DNA of 64,000 nt from Acaryochloris sp. CCMEE 5410 (GCF_000238775.2 NZ_AFEJ02000001.1:62001-126000), one strand, 5' to 3'. Shown: positions 1 through 9,635, numbered from the stretch's first letter. The notes: a model not told the origin generated them from the sequence alone. Numbers and translations are program-made.

Positions 1-156
1 TTAGATTCATCATCCTTCCCCTGGCAGAGCTACTCACTCCAGCATACCCTTATGATTTGAGATGCCCTCACGTCTAGAAATTTTGCTTCTCAGGCAGAAT
101 AACTTGCAAAAAGAGAATATTGAAGCTGAACCCATAAAATTATTACTAATTTAGGG
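1..156. other. Left-edge intergenic stretch
   Basis: No open frame of useful length enters from the left edge. The minus-strand frame that starts with TAA at position 1 meets another stop two codons further on. The stretch lies downstream of the minus-strand hybrid kinase, and I see no clear terminator hairpin in it. Confidence 0.5.
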
Positions 157-2232
157 TCATTGTACTGAGGTCCCCACCAGCGGCTCAATTAACTGAATGA
201 TGATATCAAACCGAAAATTTTCTGAAAGGGACAGCAATTGTTTGCGAATTACCTCATGTTCTGTCGGTAATTCGGCTAATAGATTGGCGGTGCGGTTAGG
301 GTCAAGGCTCAAAGCCGCATCATAAAGATACTGAAGTTGGTCACTCTCAATGAACTCTAGCTGTTCTGAAGTCAGGGGAGACAACGTTTCAGGCTGTGGA
401 GGACCCTCACCATCGTAGAGATATTCAACCCCTAAATGTAGGGCCAGTTTCTCAAAGATCTCGGATTCTTGAAACGGTTTACGGACAAAGTCATCAAAGC
501 CTAAGGCCAACGCTTTTTCTTTATCTTCTTCAAAGGCAAAGGCTGTGAGTGCAACAATCACTGGAGTGGGTGCGGAATGATTTGCTTTAATCTGCTCCGT
601 CGTCTCATAGCCATCCTGCCCTTCCATACGAATATCCATCCAAATTAGATGAGGATGCCAATCTAGCCACTTCGAAACAGCGGCCTCTCCACTATAGACA
701 GCCTGAACTTCAAATCCCACCATACTCAGCAGCTTAGTCAGGAAACTACAGTTATCAGGCTGATCATCCACAATTAAAATTCGATAGACTGGCTGATTAG
801 GAGCCAGACCGGTTACCTTCGCTTTTTCGACTAGGGATTTCTTTCCACAAGCCTGAGCCCGCTCCACGGGCACCGAAAATTTAAAGCAACTGCCAGCACC
901 TAGGGAACTGGAAACAGACAAATTCCCCCCCATCAAAGATACAAATTGATGGCTGATTGCCAACCCCAAGCCTGTCCCTTCATCCACGACGCTTCGGGCC
1001 TGTTCTCCTTGTATAAAAGGGTGAAAAATATGCTCTAACTCGCTCACTGAGATGCCAGGGCCAGAATCTCGAACTTCAAAATTTAGCCAGTAGTGAGGGG
1101 TGAGAGGAAGATAAGGTTCCTCATTTAGCTTTGACTCAACAGTGGTTTGATGAATTCGAAAGGTGATATGCCCCTGCTCAGTAAACTTAATGGCATTGCT
1201 CAACAGATTCATTAGAACTTGGCGAAGCTTACCTTCATCTGTGCGTACATAATGGGGCAAGTCTGATCCCCATTCCAACTGATAATCCAGGCCTTTATGT
1301 TGAGCTTTGGTCGTCCAAATATCTTTTAGCGTTTTCAGTAATTCATGAAAATTAAATGTATCAATGTTTAGAACCACCTGTCCTGAGTCAATGCGGGATA
1401 AATCCAAAACGTCATTAATCAGTGCCAACAAGTGTTTGCCACAGCGATTAATGGTTTCTAATTCTTTGGTAAAGGACTGGAGCTGAGGTTCTCGGGCTAG
1501 CAATTGGGTATAGCCCAACACTGCATTCAGAGGGGTCCGCAACTCGTGGCTCATATTCCCCAAGAAAACGCTTTTGGCCTGATTTGCTTTGACCGCCTGC
1601 TGCTTAGCAATCGTTAAAGCCTGGTTTTGAGCAATCAGTTCTTGCTGTTGTCGTTCAATTTGTTGGTTCGCGACGATTTGTTGACTGTAGAGGGTGTCCA
1701 ACTCTTTGTTTGTTGCATCTAAAGTCACTAAATCTCGATAGGAGCGCAAGGTTGTAATTACGGTTGTGAGTAACCGCTGTCGCGTGAGATCGATTTTTAA
1801 ACGGTAGTCATTGATATCGTAATCCCTGATCACATCTAGTTCAGGCGCTTCACCGGGTTGCCCCGTCCTCAAAATAATTCGGATAATCTGATTATTTAAA
1901 GTCTTGCGAACATACTTCACCAGCTCTAGACCTGCTTGACTGGTTTCCATCACAACATCCAGGAGTAGCAAAGCAATATCAGGATGGTCGTGCAAAACTG
2001 TTTTTGCCTCAGCCCCTGAATAGGCAGACAGCAAATTCAACGGTCTATGTTCAAATTCAAAGGAACCACAAGCAAGAATAGTTGCTTCATGAACCTCTGG
2101 ATCATCATCAACAATCAGGACTTTCCACGCAGGCAAAATAGAAGCGTTGGCTTGTTCGATGCATTCACTCGGGTCGTCTTCAATTACAAAGATAGGTGCA
2201 TCAGGCATGAGGCTATCATCTGGATTGTACAT
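157..2232 (-). CDS. Hybrid sensor histidine kinase with two receiver domains
   Basis: Cytoplasmic signalling protein of 691 residues with no membrane segment. Order seen: an N-terminal receiver (about 37-165, acidic pocket VDDD, phospho-acceptor Asp92), a Gln-rich coiled coil (about 170-215), HisKA with His229 in NMSHELRTP, a HATPase with the N box around Asn346 and the GTGLGLA box near 420, then a second receiver (about 483-605, Asp533 in WMDIRM) and an 85-residue tail. The first receiver resembles those that precede kinase modules in cyanobacterial RR-HK-RR hybrids, so the input is probably phosphorylation by another kinase rather than a ligand. The phosphorelay order is family inference. 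The start is supported by AGGGAA just ahead of the ATG. It is monocistronic as far as can be seen, and its partner is unknown. Confidence 0.9.
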   Translation of the reverse strand: MYNPDDSLMPDAPIFVIEDDPSECIEQANASILPAWKVLIVDDDPEVHEATILACGSFEFEHRPLNLLSAYSGAEAKTVLHDHPDIALLLLDVVMETSQAGLELVKYVRKTLNNQIIRIILRTGQPGEAPELDVIRDYDINDYRLKIDLTRQRLLTTVITTLRSYRDLVTLDATNKELDTLYSQQIVANQQIERQQQELIAQNQALTIAKQQAVKANQAKSVFLGNMSHELRTPLNAVLGYTQLLAREPQLQSFTKELETINRCGKHLLALINDVLDLSRIDSGQVVLNIDTFNFHELLKTLKDIWTTKAQHKGLDYQLEWGSDLPHYVRTDEGKLRQVLMNLLSNAIKFTEQGHITFRIHQTTVESKLNEEPYLPLTPHYWLNFEVRDSGPGISVSELEHIFHPFIQGEQARSVVDEGTGLGLAISHQFVSLMGGNLSVSSSLGAGSCFKFSVPVERAQACGKKSLVEKAKVTGLAPNQPVYRILIVDDQPDNCSFLTKLLSMVGFEVQAVYSGEAAVSKWLDWHPHLIWMDIRMEGQDGYETTEQIKANHSAPTPVIVALTAFAFEEDKEKALALGFDDFVRKPFQESEIFEKLALHLGVEYLYDGEGPPQPETLSPLTSEQLEFIESDQLQYLYDAALSLDPNRTANLLAELPTEHEVIRKQLLSLSENFRFDIIIQLIEPLVGTSVQ

Positions 2233-2644
2233 TTCCCTGAACCAATCACCTGCACGTTAGTTGGACCATATAGCACCAACACTCTCATGGAAATAAAATA
2301 AGACAGATTAGAAGTAGCTTTAGCTGAGAAAGAAAGTTGTTAAACTCACTTGGGGCGAATCTATTATTCCCAATATCTATCTGATTCTACCGTAATCACA
2401 AAAAAGGATATATTTAACACCAAATAGGGCGCAAAACGTTAACTTTATCAACAATTCAACCTTCATCTATCAGAGCTATGCATTTAGCTTATTTTTTATC
2501 CGTCAAACTATGCATTGATGGAGAAAATAATTGATCAATCTAGTCTGTCTACTACGTCATAATAGGGTGTGATTTTAATCCCATTCATGTCTTATTTGTA
2601 TGAGTAATGAAATGAACCCTGTAATGAGTGCGTTCATAATGGTT

Positions 2645-2664
2645 TGAGTCACCATAATGACTCA
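2645..2664. promoter_or_regulatory. Perfect inverted repeat TGAGTCA-N6-TGACTCA in a 540-bp intergenic region
   Basis: Positions 2645-2651 and 2658-2664 are exact reverse complements around a 6-base spacer. The repeat lies between the divergent hybrid kinase (start 2232) and the hypothetical gene at 2772, about 107 bp upstream of the latter. The size and spacing suit a dimeric regulator, but no cognate factor can be named. The rest of 2233-2771 is AT-rich and shows no gene. Confidence 0.3.
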
Positions 2665-2771
2665 TTTGATGTGTTTGATACTCACCTCAACTCGAAGTGA
2701 CTGAAACGTACACTTTGGCTGAATAATGGGCATCCTAAGTAAGGAAGATAAGTCACAGGGCAATATTCAGT

Positions 2772-3200
2772 ATGTTGCTAATTGATCAGGTAGACCTGGA
2801 AGCAAGAGGAATTACATGCCAAGGGGTTACCGAATTTGTTTTTTTAGATAAATGTTTTCAGAAGGGACAAACCTTTGAAAACTCCCAGCGGGAAAGGGCC
2901 ATTGCTTCCTGTCGTCAAATGCTGGACGATGGTTTGATGAGCTTAATTGTAAATTATCAAAGCCATTTCACAATTTGGGTGGAATCTGAGCAGTCGCCAT
3001 CTCCCTGTACATCTTCGTCGGCCACGCAGTCCTCCCATCCGAATGAGGCAGAAACCAATTCAGCAGATTGGAGTTACAAGCAAATCATGACCAAGCTCAA
3101 TGAGCCGATTAACATGAAAACGGTGATGGCTAAATTGAATGAGCCCCTCAGCTTCAAGTCAATTTTTTCCAAAGCTGAAAAAAAACAATCTTCGGATTAA
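2772..3200 (+). CDS. Hypothetical protein, 142 aa, with a duplicated C-terminal motif
   Basis: I do not recognise the family. The first 75 residues look folded (mixed hydrophobic and charged, two Cys). Residues 76-100 are Ser/Thr/Pro-rich and probably a linker. The last 35 residues contain two copies of a short motif, MTKLNEP and MAKLNEP, each followed by xxxKxxxxK, which may be a repeated interaction peptide. There is no signal peptide or membrane helix, so it is probably cytoplasmic. The gene stands alone and converges on the ABC binding-protein gene. The start at 2772 lacks a strong Shine-Dalgarno sequence; an AAGGAAG lies about 25 bases upstream, too far to be decisive. Confidence 0.6.
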   Translation: MLLIDQVDLEARGITCQGVTEFVFLDKCFQKGQTFENSQRERAIASCRQMLDDGLMSLIVNYQSHFTIWVESEQSPSPCTSSSATQSSHPNEAETNSADWSYKQIMTKLNEPINMKTVMAKLNEPLSFKSIFSKAEKKQSSD

Positions 3201-3231
3201 ATTATTGGGCTAGGCAATTATAGGGACGACA

Positions 3232-3271
3232 CCATAGTGACAAAAGACTTGATCTTCTTCTATCACTATGG
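3232..3271. terminator. Hairpin between convergent genes
   Basis: CCATAGTGA (3232-3240) and TCACTATGG (3263-3271) form a perfect 9-bp stem over a 22-base loop, 32 bp after the hypothetical gene and 32 bp after the ABC binding-protein stop. Placement between two convergent stops suggests a bidirectional terminator. No U tract follows on either strand, so this is a moderate call. Confidence 0.4.
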
Positions 3272-3302
3272 CTGAAAAAAACGGTTAGATTATCAGGATT
3301 GA

Positions 3303-4613
3303 TTATTCAGACGGTTGTACCTGGCCGATGACATTGAGTTTGCCATCCTCTTTAACGGTCCAAACATCATAGACCCCTAAGACATCTCCATTCTCATCAA
3401 TATCGACGTTGCCACTAGCTCCTTGATAGTTGATCTCCTCACCTTTTTCTAGGAGTTTTAAGGCCTCACAAACATCAGTCGTTTCAGTTCCAGGGCCGTT
3501 AGCAACATCACGAAGCTTGGCTGCGATCGCATCTCCGGAATTGGACTTGGCGGCTTGGGCTGCCAGTAGTACCAGGGCAGTGGCATCCCAACTCTGAGGA
3601 ACATAGGCCGGGGGGGCTTCATTCTTTTTAGACTTCCATAGCTCTGTCAACGACTCTAGCGCGGTTCCATTAGCACCGGGGACGGTTCCAATCGCTTTGG
3701 TAATAATAAATTTGCCATCACTGGTTTTACCCACTTGGCCAGCAAATTCATCAGACTTAACTCCATCCGTGAGCATCACCTGTACCCCTTCCATCAATCC
3801 TTGCTCATAGGCTGACTTTAAGAGTAGTGCTCCGGTTTCTGGATAGAGAATGGCCACCACAGCATCAGGTTTATTAGCAAAAGCTGCTGCAGCCTCTGTA
3901 TCGAAGGTGGTTGCTTTGGGATCGTAACGGGTCGGTTTGGCTTCGTTGAGAATCGTACCCCCTAGCTTTTTGAAAGACTTGATAAATTCTTGTTCAAAGC
4001 TGACGCCATAGTCGTTATTGATAGCGACAGTAGAGACTTTCTGAAATCCTCTTTCCTGGGCCAACTTTGCTAAGGCTCGGGCTTGGTAGGTATCTGGTGG
4101 AGCCGTTCGTGCCCAATATTGGGTTTCACCGGACTTAAAATCGCCTTTCTGGGCACGATCCGTAAATTCTGTGCTGGTACTGCCAGGAGAGATGAGCAGA
4201 ACTTTGTTGCGAACCGCCACATCAACTGCTGCTTGGGAGACGCTACTGGCAAAGGACCCAACCACTGCAGACACTTTTTTTACCTCTACCAGGTTGGTCA
4301 TGGCCTGGCTGCCCTTAGTCGGATCGGTTTCATCGTCTTCAGACGTTAGCTCAACGGGCTTGCCATTCACGCCACCACAGGCATTTACGGTTTCCACCAG
4401 CAAAGGTACCGTATCAATCATTGGTACACCTAATGGTGCCAAGTCTCCTGTTGAGGGTAGTAGAGAGCCAATTTTTAAGCCCTCATCTTCTCCTGATCCG
4501 GGAGCATTGCCGCCGACTTGACAGGCACTTAACAATAAAACAGAGGCTAAAGCGGTAAACCGACGCAGTTGGCGAGGGTTTAGGGCTTGAAACAGTGCTT
4601 TTGGGTTATTCAT
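3303..4613 (-). CDS. ABC transporter substrate-binding lipoprotein, branched-chain amino acid/amide type
   Basis: 436 residues. A positively charged N terminus and hydrophobic stretch end in the lipobox LLSAC, giving lipidation at Cys31 and anchoring at the periplasmic face. The body follows the Leu/Ile/Val-binding (Peripla_BP_6) fold: KIGSLLPSTGDLAPLG at the first strand, then VVGSFASSVSQAA and the ISPGSTS ligand loop, with a two-lobe pattern to the end. The family captures branched-chain amino acids, urea or amides for HAAT-type ABC importers, and the substrate cannot be told here. No permease or ATPase gene is adjacent, so it must work with a transporter encoded elsewhere. GAGGATC about 12 bases upstream of the ATG supports the start. 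Confidence 0.88.
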   Translation of the reverse strand: MNNPKALFQALNPRQLRRFTALASVLLLSACQVGGNAPGSGEDEGLKIGSLLPSTGDLAPLGVPMIDTVPLLVETVNACGGVNGKPVELTSEDDETDPTKGSQAMTNLVEVKKVSAVVGSFASSVSQAAVDVAVRNKVLLISPGSTSTEFTDRAQKGDFKSGETQYWARTAPPDTYQARALAKLAQERGFQKVSTVAINNDYGVSFEQEFIKSFKKLGGTILNEAKPTRYDPKATTFDTEAAAAFANKPDAVVAILYPETGALLLKSAYEQGLMEGVQVMLTDGVKSDEFAGQVGKTSDGKFIITKAIGTVPGANGTALESLTELWKSKKNEAPPAYVPQSWDATALVLLAAQAAKSNSGDAIAAKLRDVANGPGTETTDVCEALKLLEKGEEINYQGASGNVDIDENGDVLGVYDVWTVKEDGKLNVIGQVQPSE

Positions 4614-4810
4614 GATGTATTCTTTTGATCCTCACCCGGTAGAGTCTTTCCGTTATCAATCGAATGGTATATCGCTAATGACGTTAAGTCTAAATTAAAT
4701 CAGCAAATGCAATGGATTTGGGTAAAAGGGATGGATACCGGGGTGGGGTATGTATCCTCCAATTTTGCGATTACTGGAGCATCCCCAAAGAATCTTCTAC
4801 CGGTTGGGCA

Positions 4811-6094
4811 ATGGTTTTTATTCTTTTTGTCAGTGGACTAGCGTTTTATTTAGCCTGGAATTTAGGGGCCAATGATGTCGCGAACGCCATGGGGACATCG
4901 GTGGGTTCCAAAGCGGTTACCCTACGACAGGCTCTGGTGATTGCTGGGATACTTGAATTTACTGGGGCTATTGTGTTTGGCCGCCAGGTCATTCAAACTC
5001 TGACCCGCGGGGTGGTAGATGCCCAAGCCTTCGCTAACATGCCTCAAACCTTGAGTTTAGGCATGATGTCGGTGTTGATGACCTGTGGCCTATGGCTACA
5101 GATCGCCACTTGGCGAGGCTGGCCCGTGGCCTCTTCCCATGCCACCATTGGGGCGCTAGCGGGATTCAGTCTCGTGGCTCTGGGGCCATCGGCGGTGCAG
5201 TGGTCCATGTTGGGGATTATTTCTTTATCTTGGCTACTAACACCTGTTATCAGTGGAGGGATAGCAGCCTTAATCTACCGCCTTATCTCCCAAGGAATTC
5301 TGCAGTCACCGAATCCCCTTTCCCGCCTGAATGAATGGATTCCCTGGTTGAGTGCGGGCCTAGTCAGTATTTTTGGTGTGATTGTACTGCCTCAAGTCAC
5401 CCATCCCCTTTACCAAGTGTTGCAAGCGCGTTGGCACTGGCAACTACCTGAGCAAGATCTTGCGATCGCAATGGGTCTCGCAGCAATCTTGACCCTATCG
5501 ACCTGGAGTTGGAATAAACTCGATCGGTCTGCTGATTCCTACAATTCTTCTGATTCCTTCAACCTAGAGACTGACGCAGCCACGGTCGAAAGCCAATTGG
5601 CCCTTTTTCAAGTCTGTAGTGCCTGCTTTGTCGCCTTTGCCCATGGTTCCAATGATGTCGGCAATGCAGTGGCTCCCCTGGTCGTCATCACAGCTATTTT
5701 TGCGACTCAAGCCATACCCACTGCCGGAGCAGTGGTTCCCCTGTGGATCATGATTTTGGGTGGACTGGGGATTGTGGCAGGATTAGCGGTCTCAGGGAAA
5801 AACGTAATGGCTACCGTTGGCGAAAAAATTATTCCCCTGCAGCCCAGTAGTGGTTTTTGTGCTGAATTGGCCGCAGCCACAACGATTCTTCTCGCGTCTC
5901 GATGGGGACTGCCTGTCTCTACGACCCATGCTTTAGTCGGTGGTGTGATGGGTATCGGCTTATCGCAACGGGGACAGACTATTCAGTGGGCTACCCTGAG
6001 GCAAATTGCTGGGGCTTGGGGCCTCACGTTACCGATTTGTATGGGGATAGGAGCACTTTTGTTCTCTGGACTACAGTTCCTCACCGGATTGTAG
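4811..6094 (+). CDS. Inorganic phosphate permease, PiT family
   Basis: Integral membrane transporter that moves phosphate (as metal-phosphate or with H+/Na+, by family). The two signature repeats are present: LGANDVANAMGTSVGSKA near the N terminus and HGSNDVGNAVAPL in the second half, both in hydrophobic segments, with about ten predicted helices and a central polar loop (NSSDSFNLETD). The frame is open from 4712, but the extra 33 residues have no family character and no membrane segment, so I place the start at the internal ATG at 4811, giving 427 aa. It is divergent from the ABC binding-protein gene across about 200 bp. No Pho-box pattern was recognised there. Confidence 0.85.
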   Translation: MVFILFVSGLAFYLAWNLGANDVANAMGTSVGSKAVTLRQALVIAGILEFTGAIVFGRQVIQTLTRGVVDAQAFANMPQTLSLGMMSVLMTCGLWLQIATWRGWPVASSHATIGALAGFSLVALGPSAVQWSMLGIISLSWLLTPVISGGIAALIYRLISQGILQSPNPLSRLNEWIPWLSAGLVSIFGVIVLPQVTHPLYQVLQARWHWQLPEQDLAIAMGLAAILTLSTWSWNKLDRSADSYNSSDSFNLETDAATVESQLALFQVCSACFVAFAHGSNDVGNAVAPLVVITAIFATQAIPTAGAVVPLWIMILGGLGIVAGLAVSGKNVMATVGEKIIPLQPSSGFCAELAAATTILLASRWGLPVSTTHALVGGVMGIGLSQRGQTIQWATLRQIAGAWGLTLPICMGIGALLFSGLQFLTGL

Positions 6095-6644
6095 CCGGAA
6101 TGTGCTCCTCAGAAATGGATGATAGGTCTCCTCTATTCTCAGATTTAAAGTGGGGCAATCTTCTCCCGGATATGGACCTGAGTGTTAGCAATCACTGTTC
6201 CTAGGAAGACGCTCCATTCATATTTAATCTGAGAAATATATGTACTTATGTTGCTGCGATAAGAATATTATAAAAATTATTGCAAGTAGTTGATTTAATT
6301 GCTAGCTTGTGCATGTAGTGAAAAGCACCTCATGTTGAATATGTTGTCCACCGTGAAAAGGATGCAAAATGTAGTGTTCAGCACAAGCTAAATTATCTTG
6401 TGCTTACCTCAACCTTGAGGAGTCGATTGGATGCTTCAAGGAAAAATGGCCATTAGTTTTGCATTTTTGTAACTATATTTCTCAGAAAAGATTTTAATTT
6501 TTTTTACCTCGCTTTTTGAGGTCTATTAACAAATTTTCATCTCAAGTCATTCACTCACCTATTCTGTCGAGCGCTTTCAAGGATAGGACTGCAGTGAATG
6601 AACGAAATGCCCCATTCGTTGACCATTGTGTCGGGAGGTATCCC
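6095..6644. other. AT-rich intergenic region with a small hairpin
   Basis: No gene was seen. AGCACAAG (6380-6387) and CTTGTGCT (6397-6404) form a perfect 8-bp stem with a 9-base loop. A second tiny hairpin, CCTCAA/TTGAGG, follows within 15 bases. Neither is followed by a U tract. The frame upstream of the SDR is open from 6516, but that extension is not SDR-like. Confidence 0.35.
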
Positions 6645-7451
6645 ATGAAAATACAAGGAAAAACTGCACTGATTACAGGTGCATCCCGAGGGATTGGCCG
6701 TGCGATCGCACAAGAATTAGCCCAGCAAGGAATAGAAAAGGTTATCCTAGTTGCTCGAAATCAAGCCCGCTTACAGGAAGTCGCCACAGAAATAGAAGCC
6801 ATCGGCACCCAGGCGGTTGTTCTTCCCCTGGATCTGACTCAAACGGTAGAGGTGAATATCGCCATTGCCCAGACTTGGAAGCAACATGGCCCCATCCACT
6901 TACTCGTGAACTGTGCTGGGGTGGCTCATCAGGCCCCTTTCCTGCAAACTAAGCTTCCCAAGGTACAGGAAGAGCTGTCTCTGAATCTCATGGGCATTTA
7001 CAGCATGACTCAGGTCTTGGCGCGACGAATGGCCAGTAAAAAAGAAGGACGAATTGTGAACGTTTCGAGTTTGATGGGGAAAATCGGTGCCCCAACCATG
7101 GCCACCTACTCCGCCACCAAATTTGCAATTTTGGGCTTTACCCAAGCTCTGCGCACGGAGCTGGCTGCTCACAATATTAAAGTCACAGCCTTGTTGCCAT
7201 CTCTCACAGAAACAGATATGACTCGCAATACCCAACGGTTTCGCTGGGTTGCAGCAATGACGCCCGAAAAAGTGGCTAAGGTCTTAGTCAACAGTCTGGC
7301 AAAGGAATCTCCCGAAATTCTAGTGGGTTGGCAAAGCCATTTAGCTGTTTTGGGTAACCGATTTGCCCCCAGACTTTTGGAATGGTGGCTTCAATTCACC
7401 GCACCTCGGTCTGCACAACCTAAGAAGTCCATCTGGAGTCGAGGGTATTAA
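6645..7451 (+). CDS. Short-chain dehydrogenase/reductase
   Basis: Cytoplasmic NAD(P)H-dependent oxidoreductase of 268 aa, normal for classical SDRs. It shows the cofactor loop TGASRGIG near residue 13, NCAG around 90, a Ser in NVSSLMGKIG and the catalytic pair in YSATK. The Arg after TGAS and the following VARN favour NADP(H) over NAD (family rule). Sequence style resembles ketoacyl-reductase-like and YqjQ-type SDRs; the substrate is unknown. The start at 6645 is chosen because GGGAGG sits 6 bases upstream and the fold begins immediately (MKIQGKTALITG). The 43-residue open extension from 6516 is not SDR-like. The gene stands alone, followed by a hairpin. Confidence 0.88.
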   Translation: MKIQGKTALITGASRGIGRAIAQELAQQGIEKVILVARNQARLQEVATEIEAIGTQAVVLPLDLTQTVEVNIAIAQTWKQHGPIHLLVNCAGVAHQAPFLQTKLPKVQEELSLNLMGIYSMTQVLARRMASKKEGRIVNVSSLMGKIGAPTMATYSATKFAILGFTQALRTELAAHNIKVTALLPSLTETDMTRNTQRFRWVAAMTPEKVAKVLVNSLAKESPEILVGWQSHLAVLGNRFAPRLLEWWLQFTAPRSAQPKKSIWSRGY

Positions 7452-7458
7452 TGTTTGG

Positions 7459-7492
7459 AGCCAGTGGGAAGCAATATTATTTCCCGCTGGCT
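7459..7492 (+). terminator. Terminator-like hairpin after the SDR gene
   Basis: AGCCAGTGGGAA (7459-7470) pairs with TTCCCGCTGGCT (7481-7492), 12 bp with one wobble pair and a 10-base loop, starting 7 bases after the SDR stop codon. No U tract follows, which is common for cyanobacterial 3' hairpins. Confidence 0.45.
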
Positions 7493-7814
7493 AATGCCTG
7501 CAGACTTTTGAGTTCCCTGGGGCCATCTACTGCAAACTCAGTCTTCATTGCAAGCTAATCTCAAAAAGATATTGCCAATATTCGTATCGCCTGAATGGCA
7601 CCGTGCTCACTGGAGAAATCTAGCTTAAAGGGTGCAATTCAGGTCAAAATCCTCAGGATTAACAAATGCCAAAATCAGGAGATGAACACCTATAGAGATG
7701 TTCAGAAATTAAATCCACATAATTCATAAATCGAATTGTAAATTTGCGAACATATATAAATCAGCAACCCTCGGTACTCTGATAGTTACGGGAAGTTTCT
7801 ATGGTCCAGATTAG
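7493..7814. other. Intergenic region upstream of the kinase gene
   Basis: No open frame or RNA gene was recognised in these 322 bases. It presumably holds the promoter of the Ser/Thr kinase gene; no convincing -10/-35 pair was chosen. Confidence 0.4.
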
Positions 7815-9635
7815 ATGGTCTATTGTCTGAACCCGGATTGCCAGAAACCAGTCAATCCCAATCTCAATCAACAGTGCCAATGTTGTGGGAGATCTCTTAA
7901 TTTACTGCGGCATCGATATAAGATTCTCGAACCTTTAGGCCAGGGAGGATTTGGGAAAACCTATTTAGCTGAAGATATTGATAACTTCAATGACCTTTGT
8001 GTGGTCAAGCAGTTGATTTGCCCAACCCAAGATCAACATGTAGAAAAGAAGCTACAGCTCTTTTTACGGGAAGCACGGCAGCTTCAGAAGCTCAAACAGA
8101 ACCCGCAAGTTCCGAGTTTACTCGCTTATTTTGAGGACAATCAACATCCCTATTTAGTTCAAGAATTTGTGGATGGCCAAAATCTGCAAGAGGAGCTAGA
8201 GCAAGACGGTATTTTTAATGAGGATAAAATCCACCATCTACTGCTGGATCTCCTCCCTATTCTGCAGGATATTCATGAGCAAAATATCATTCACCGAGAT
8301 CTTAAACCCGTCAACATTATGCGACGGTATGCTGATCAACATTTAGTTCTGATCGATTTCGGGATTGCTAAACAAGATAGTTTTTCAAAACTGATGCAAT
8401 CTGGCACCATTCTAGGCACCGAAGGGTTTGCTCCTTTGGAGCAATTTATCGATGGCAAAGTCTGCCCCGCTAGTGACCTATTCAGTTTAGGCGTTTGTTG
8501 CTTTAATTTATTGACAGGCATATACCCGGATCATCTCAAGCACCTCCAAGGCTATGCCTGGGTGAAAGAATGGCAAAACCATTTACCCCAACCCATCAGC
8601 CAAGAGTTAGCCACCATTATTGACAAATTATTGCGTATCAAACTATGCGATCGCTTTGCCTCTGCCGATGAGGTTCTAGCCGCCTTAGCTACAGTCTCAC
8701 CCAAGGGTGGAGGTAATGATTTAACCTTTCCCACAACCAACTGGCCCACAGCTATTTCCACCTACATTTCCCCTCGGTACAGGCAAAGTAGGGTGTCTCT
8801 TCTCTCTTCTGCTTTAAAGCCCTTTAGTTATGAGGGGCTGGAAGTGGATCCACAGGGAAAATTTATTAATCGCACCCAATATCTGGGTCAGCGGTTCTTA
8901 GAAGACCTAGGAAATGACGTCATCGAAATGGTTGCAATTCCGGCAGGGCAGTTTTGGATGGGATCTGCAGACCATGATCCCCAACGATATGGTGATGAAG
9001 GTCCACAGCATAAGGTTTCGATTGCCCCGTTTTACTTGGGTAGGGTATTGATCACCCAAGCCCAATGGCAACAAATTATGGGCAGTAACCCATCTTCCTT
9101 TCAAGACCCTAAACGTCCCGTAGAACAAGTGTCTTGGATAGACGTGGTGGAATTTTGTCAGCGTCTCTCCCATCGAACTGGGCGACCCTATCGATTACCC
9201 AGTGAAGCTGAATGGGAATATGCTTGTCGGGCCGGGACAACCACTCCTTTTCAATTTGGAGCCAGCATCACCTCCGATCTCGCCAATTTTGATAGCAATC
9301 AAGCCCATGATTCTGGTCCCCAGGGACAGTATCGAAAACAGACGACGGAAGTGGGGTGTTTCCCCGCTAATGGGTTTGGGCTCTATGACATGGCTGGCAA
9401 CCTGTGGGAATGGTGTCAAGATACTTGGCACAGCAGCTATCACAATGCCCCGAATAATGGCAGTGCTTGGGAGGAAGACGATAGTTCCTATCGGGTTCTG
9501 CGGGGTGGTGCTTGGATCTATTCCGCCCGGTACTGTCGATCCGCTGCTCGATACTATGTCTCCCAGGACTGCAGCAATTTCTATATTGGCTTTCGAATTG
9601 CCCTGTCGACCCTAGCCCCTGAAGGAGTGGCCTAG
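7815..9635 (+). CDS. Ser/Thr protein kinase fused to a formylglycine-generating-enzyme-like domain
   Basis: 606 residues in three parts. Residues 1-28 form a Cys-rich zinc ribbon (CLNPDC then CQCCG). The Hanks-type kinase (about 35-295) has the Gly loop GQGGFGKT, Lys65, catalytic HRDLKPVN (Asp162) and DFG at 181-183. A linker of about 70 residues precedes a SUMF1/FGE-sulfatase fold (about 365-600: AIPAGQFWMGS, RLPSEAEWEYACRAGT, GLYDMAGNLWEWCQD, VLRGGAWIYS, GFRIA). The kinase looks active because all core residues are present. In FGE-like domains catalysis needs a Cys pair at the C-terminal end; here Cys residues lie near RYCRSAARYY and SQDCSN, so an oxidase role is not excluded, but in kinase fusions the domain is usually taken as a sensor or binding module. 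There is no membrane helix. Confidence 0.88.
   Translation: MVYCLNPDCQKPVNPNLNQQCQCCGRSLNLLRHRYKILEPLGQGGFGKTYLAEDIDNFNDLCVVKQLICPTQDQHVEKKLQLFLREARQLQKLKQNPQVPSLLAYFEDNQHPYLVQEFVDGQNLQEELEQDGIFNEDKIHHLLLDLLPILQDIHEQNIIHRDLKPVNIMRRYADQHLVLIDFGIAKQDSFSKLMQSGTILGTEGFAPLEQFIDGKVCPASDLFSLGVCCFNLLTGIYPDHLKHLQGYAWVKEWQNHLPQPISQELATIIDKLLRIKLCDRFASADEVLAALATVSPKGGGNDLTFPTTNWPTAISTYISPRYRQSRVSLLSSALKPFSYEGLEVDPQGKFINRTQYLGQRFLEDLGNDVIEMVAIPAGQFWMGSADHDPQRYGDEGPQHKVSIAPFYLGRVLITQAQWQQIMGSNPSSFQDPKRPVEQVSWIDVVEFCQRLSHRTGRPYRLPSEAEWEYACRAGTTTPFQFGASITSDLANFDSNQAHDSGPQGQYRKQTTEVGCFPANGFGLYDMAGNLWEWCQDTWHSSYHNAPNNGSAWEEDDSSYRVLRGGAWIYSARYCRSAARYYVSQDCSNFYIGFRIALSTLAPEGVA

Noticed and set aside
6380-6404. 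AGCACAAG/CTTGTGCT hairpin as a terminator of the phosphate permease gene
   Set aside because: It is nearly 300 bp past the stop, with no U tract; recorded only as a small hairpin.
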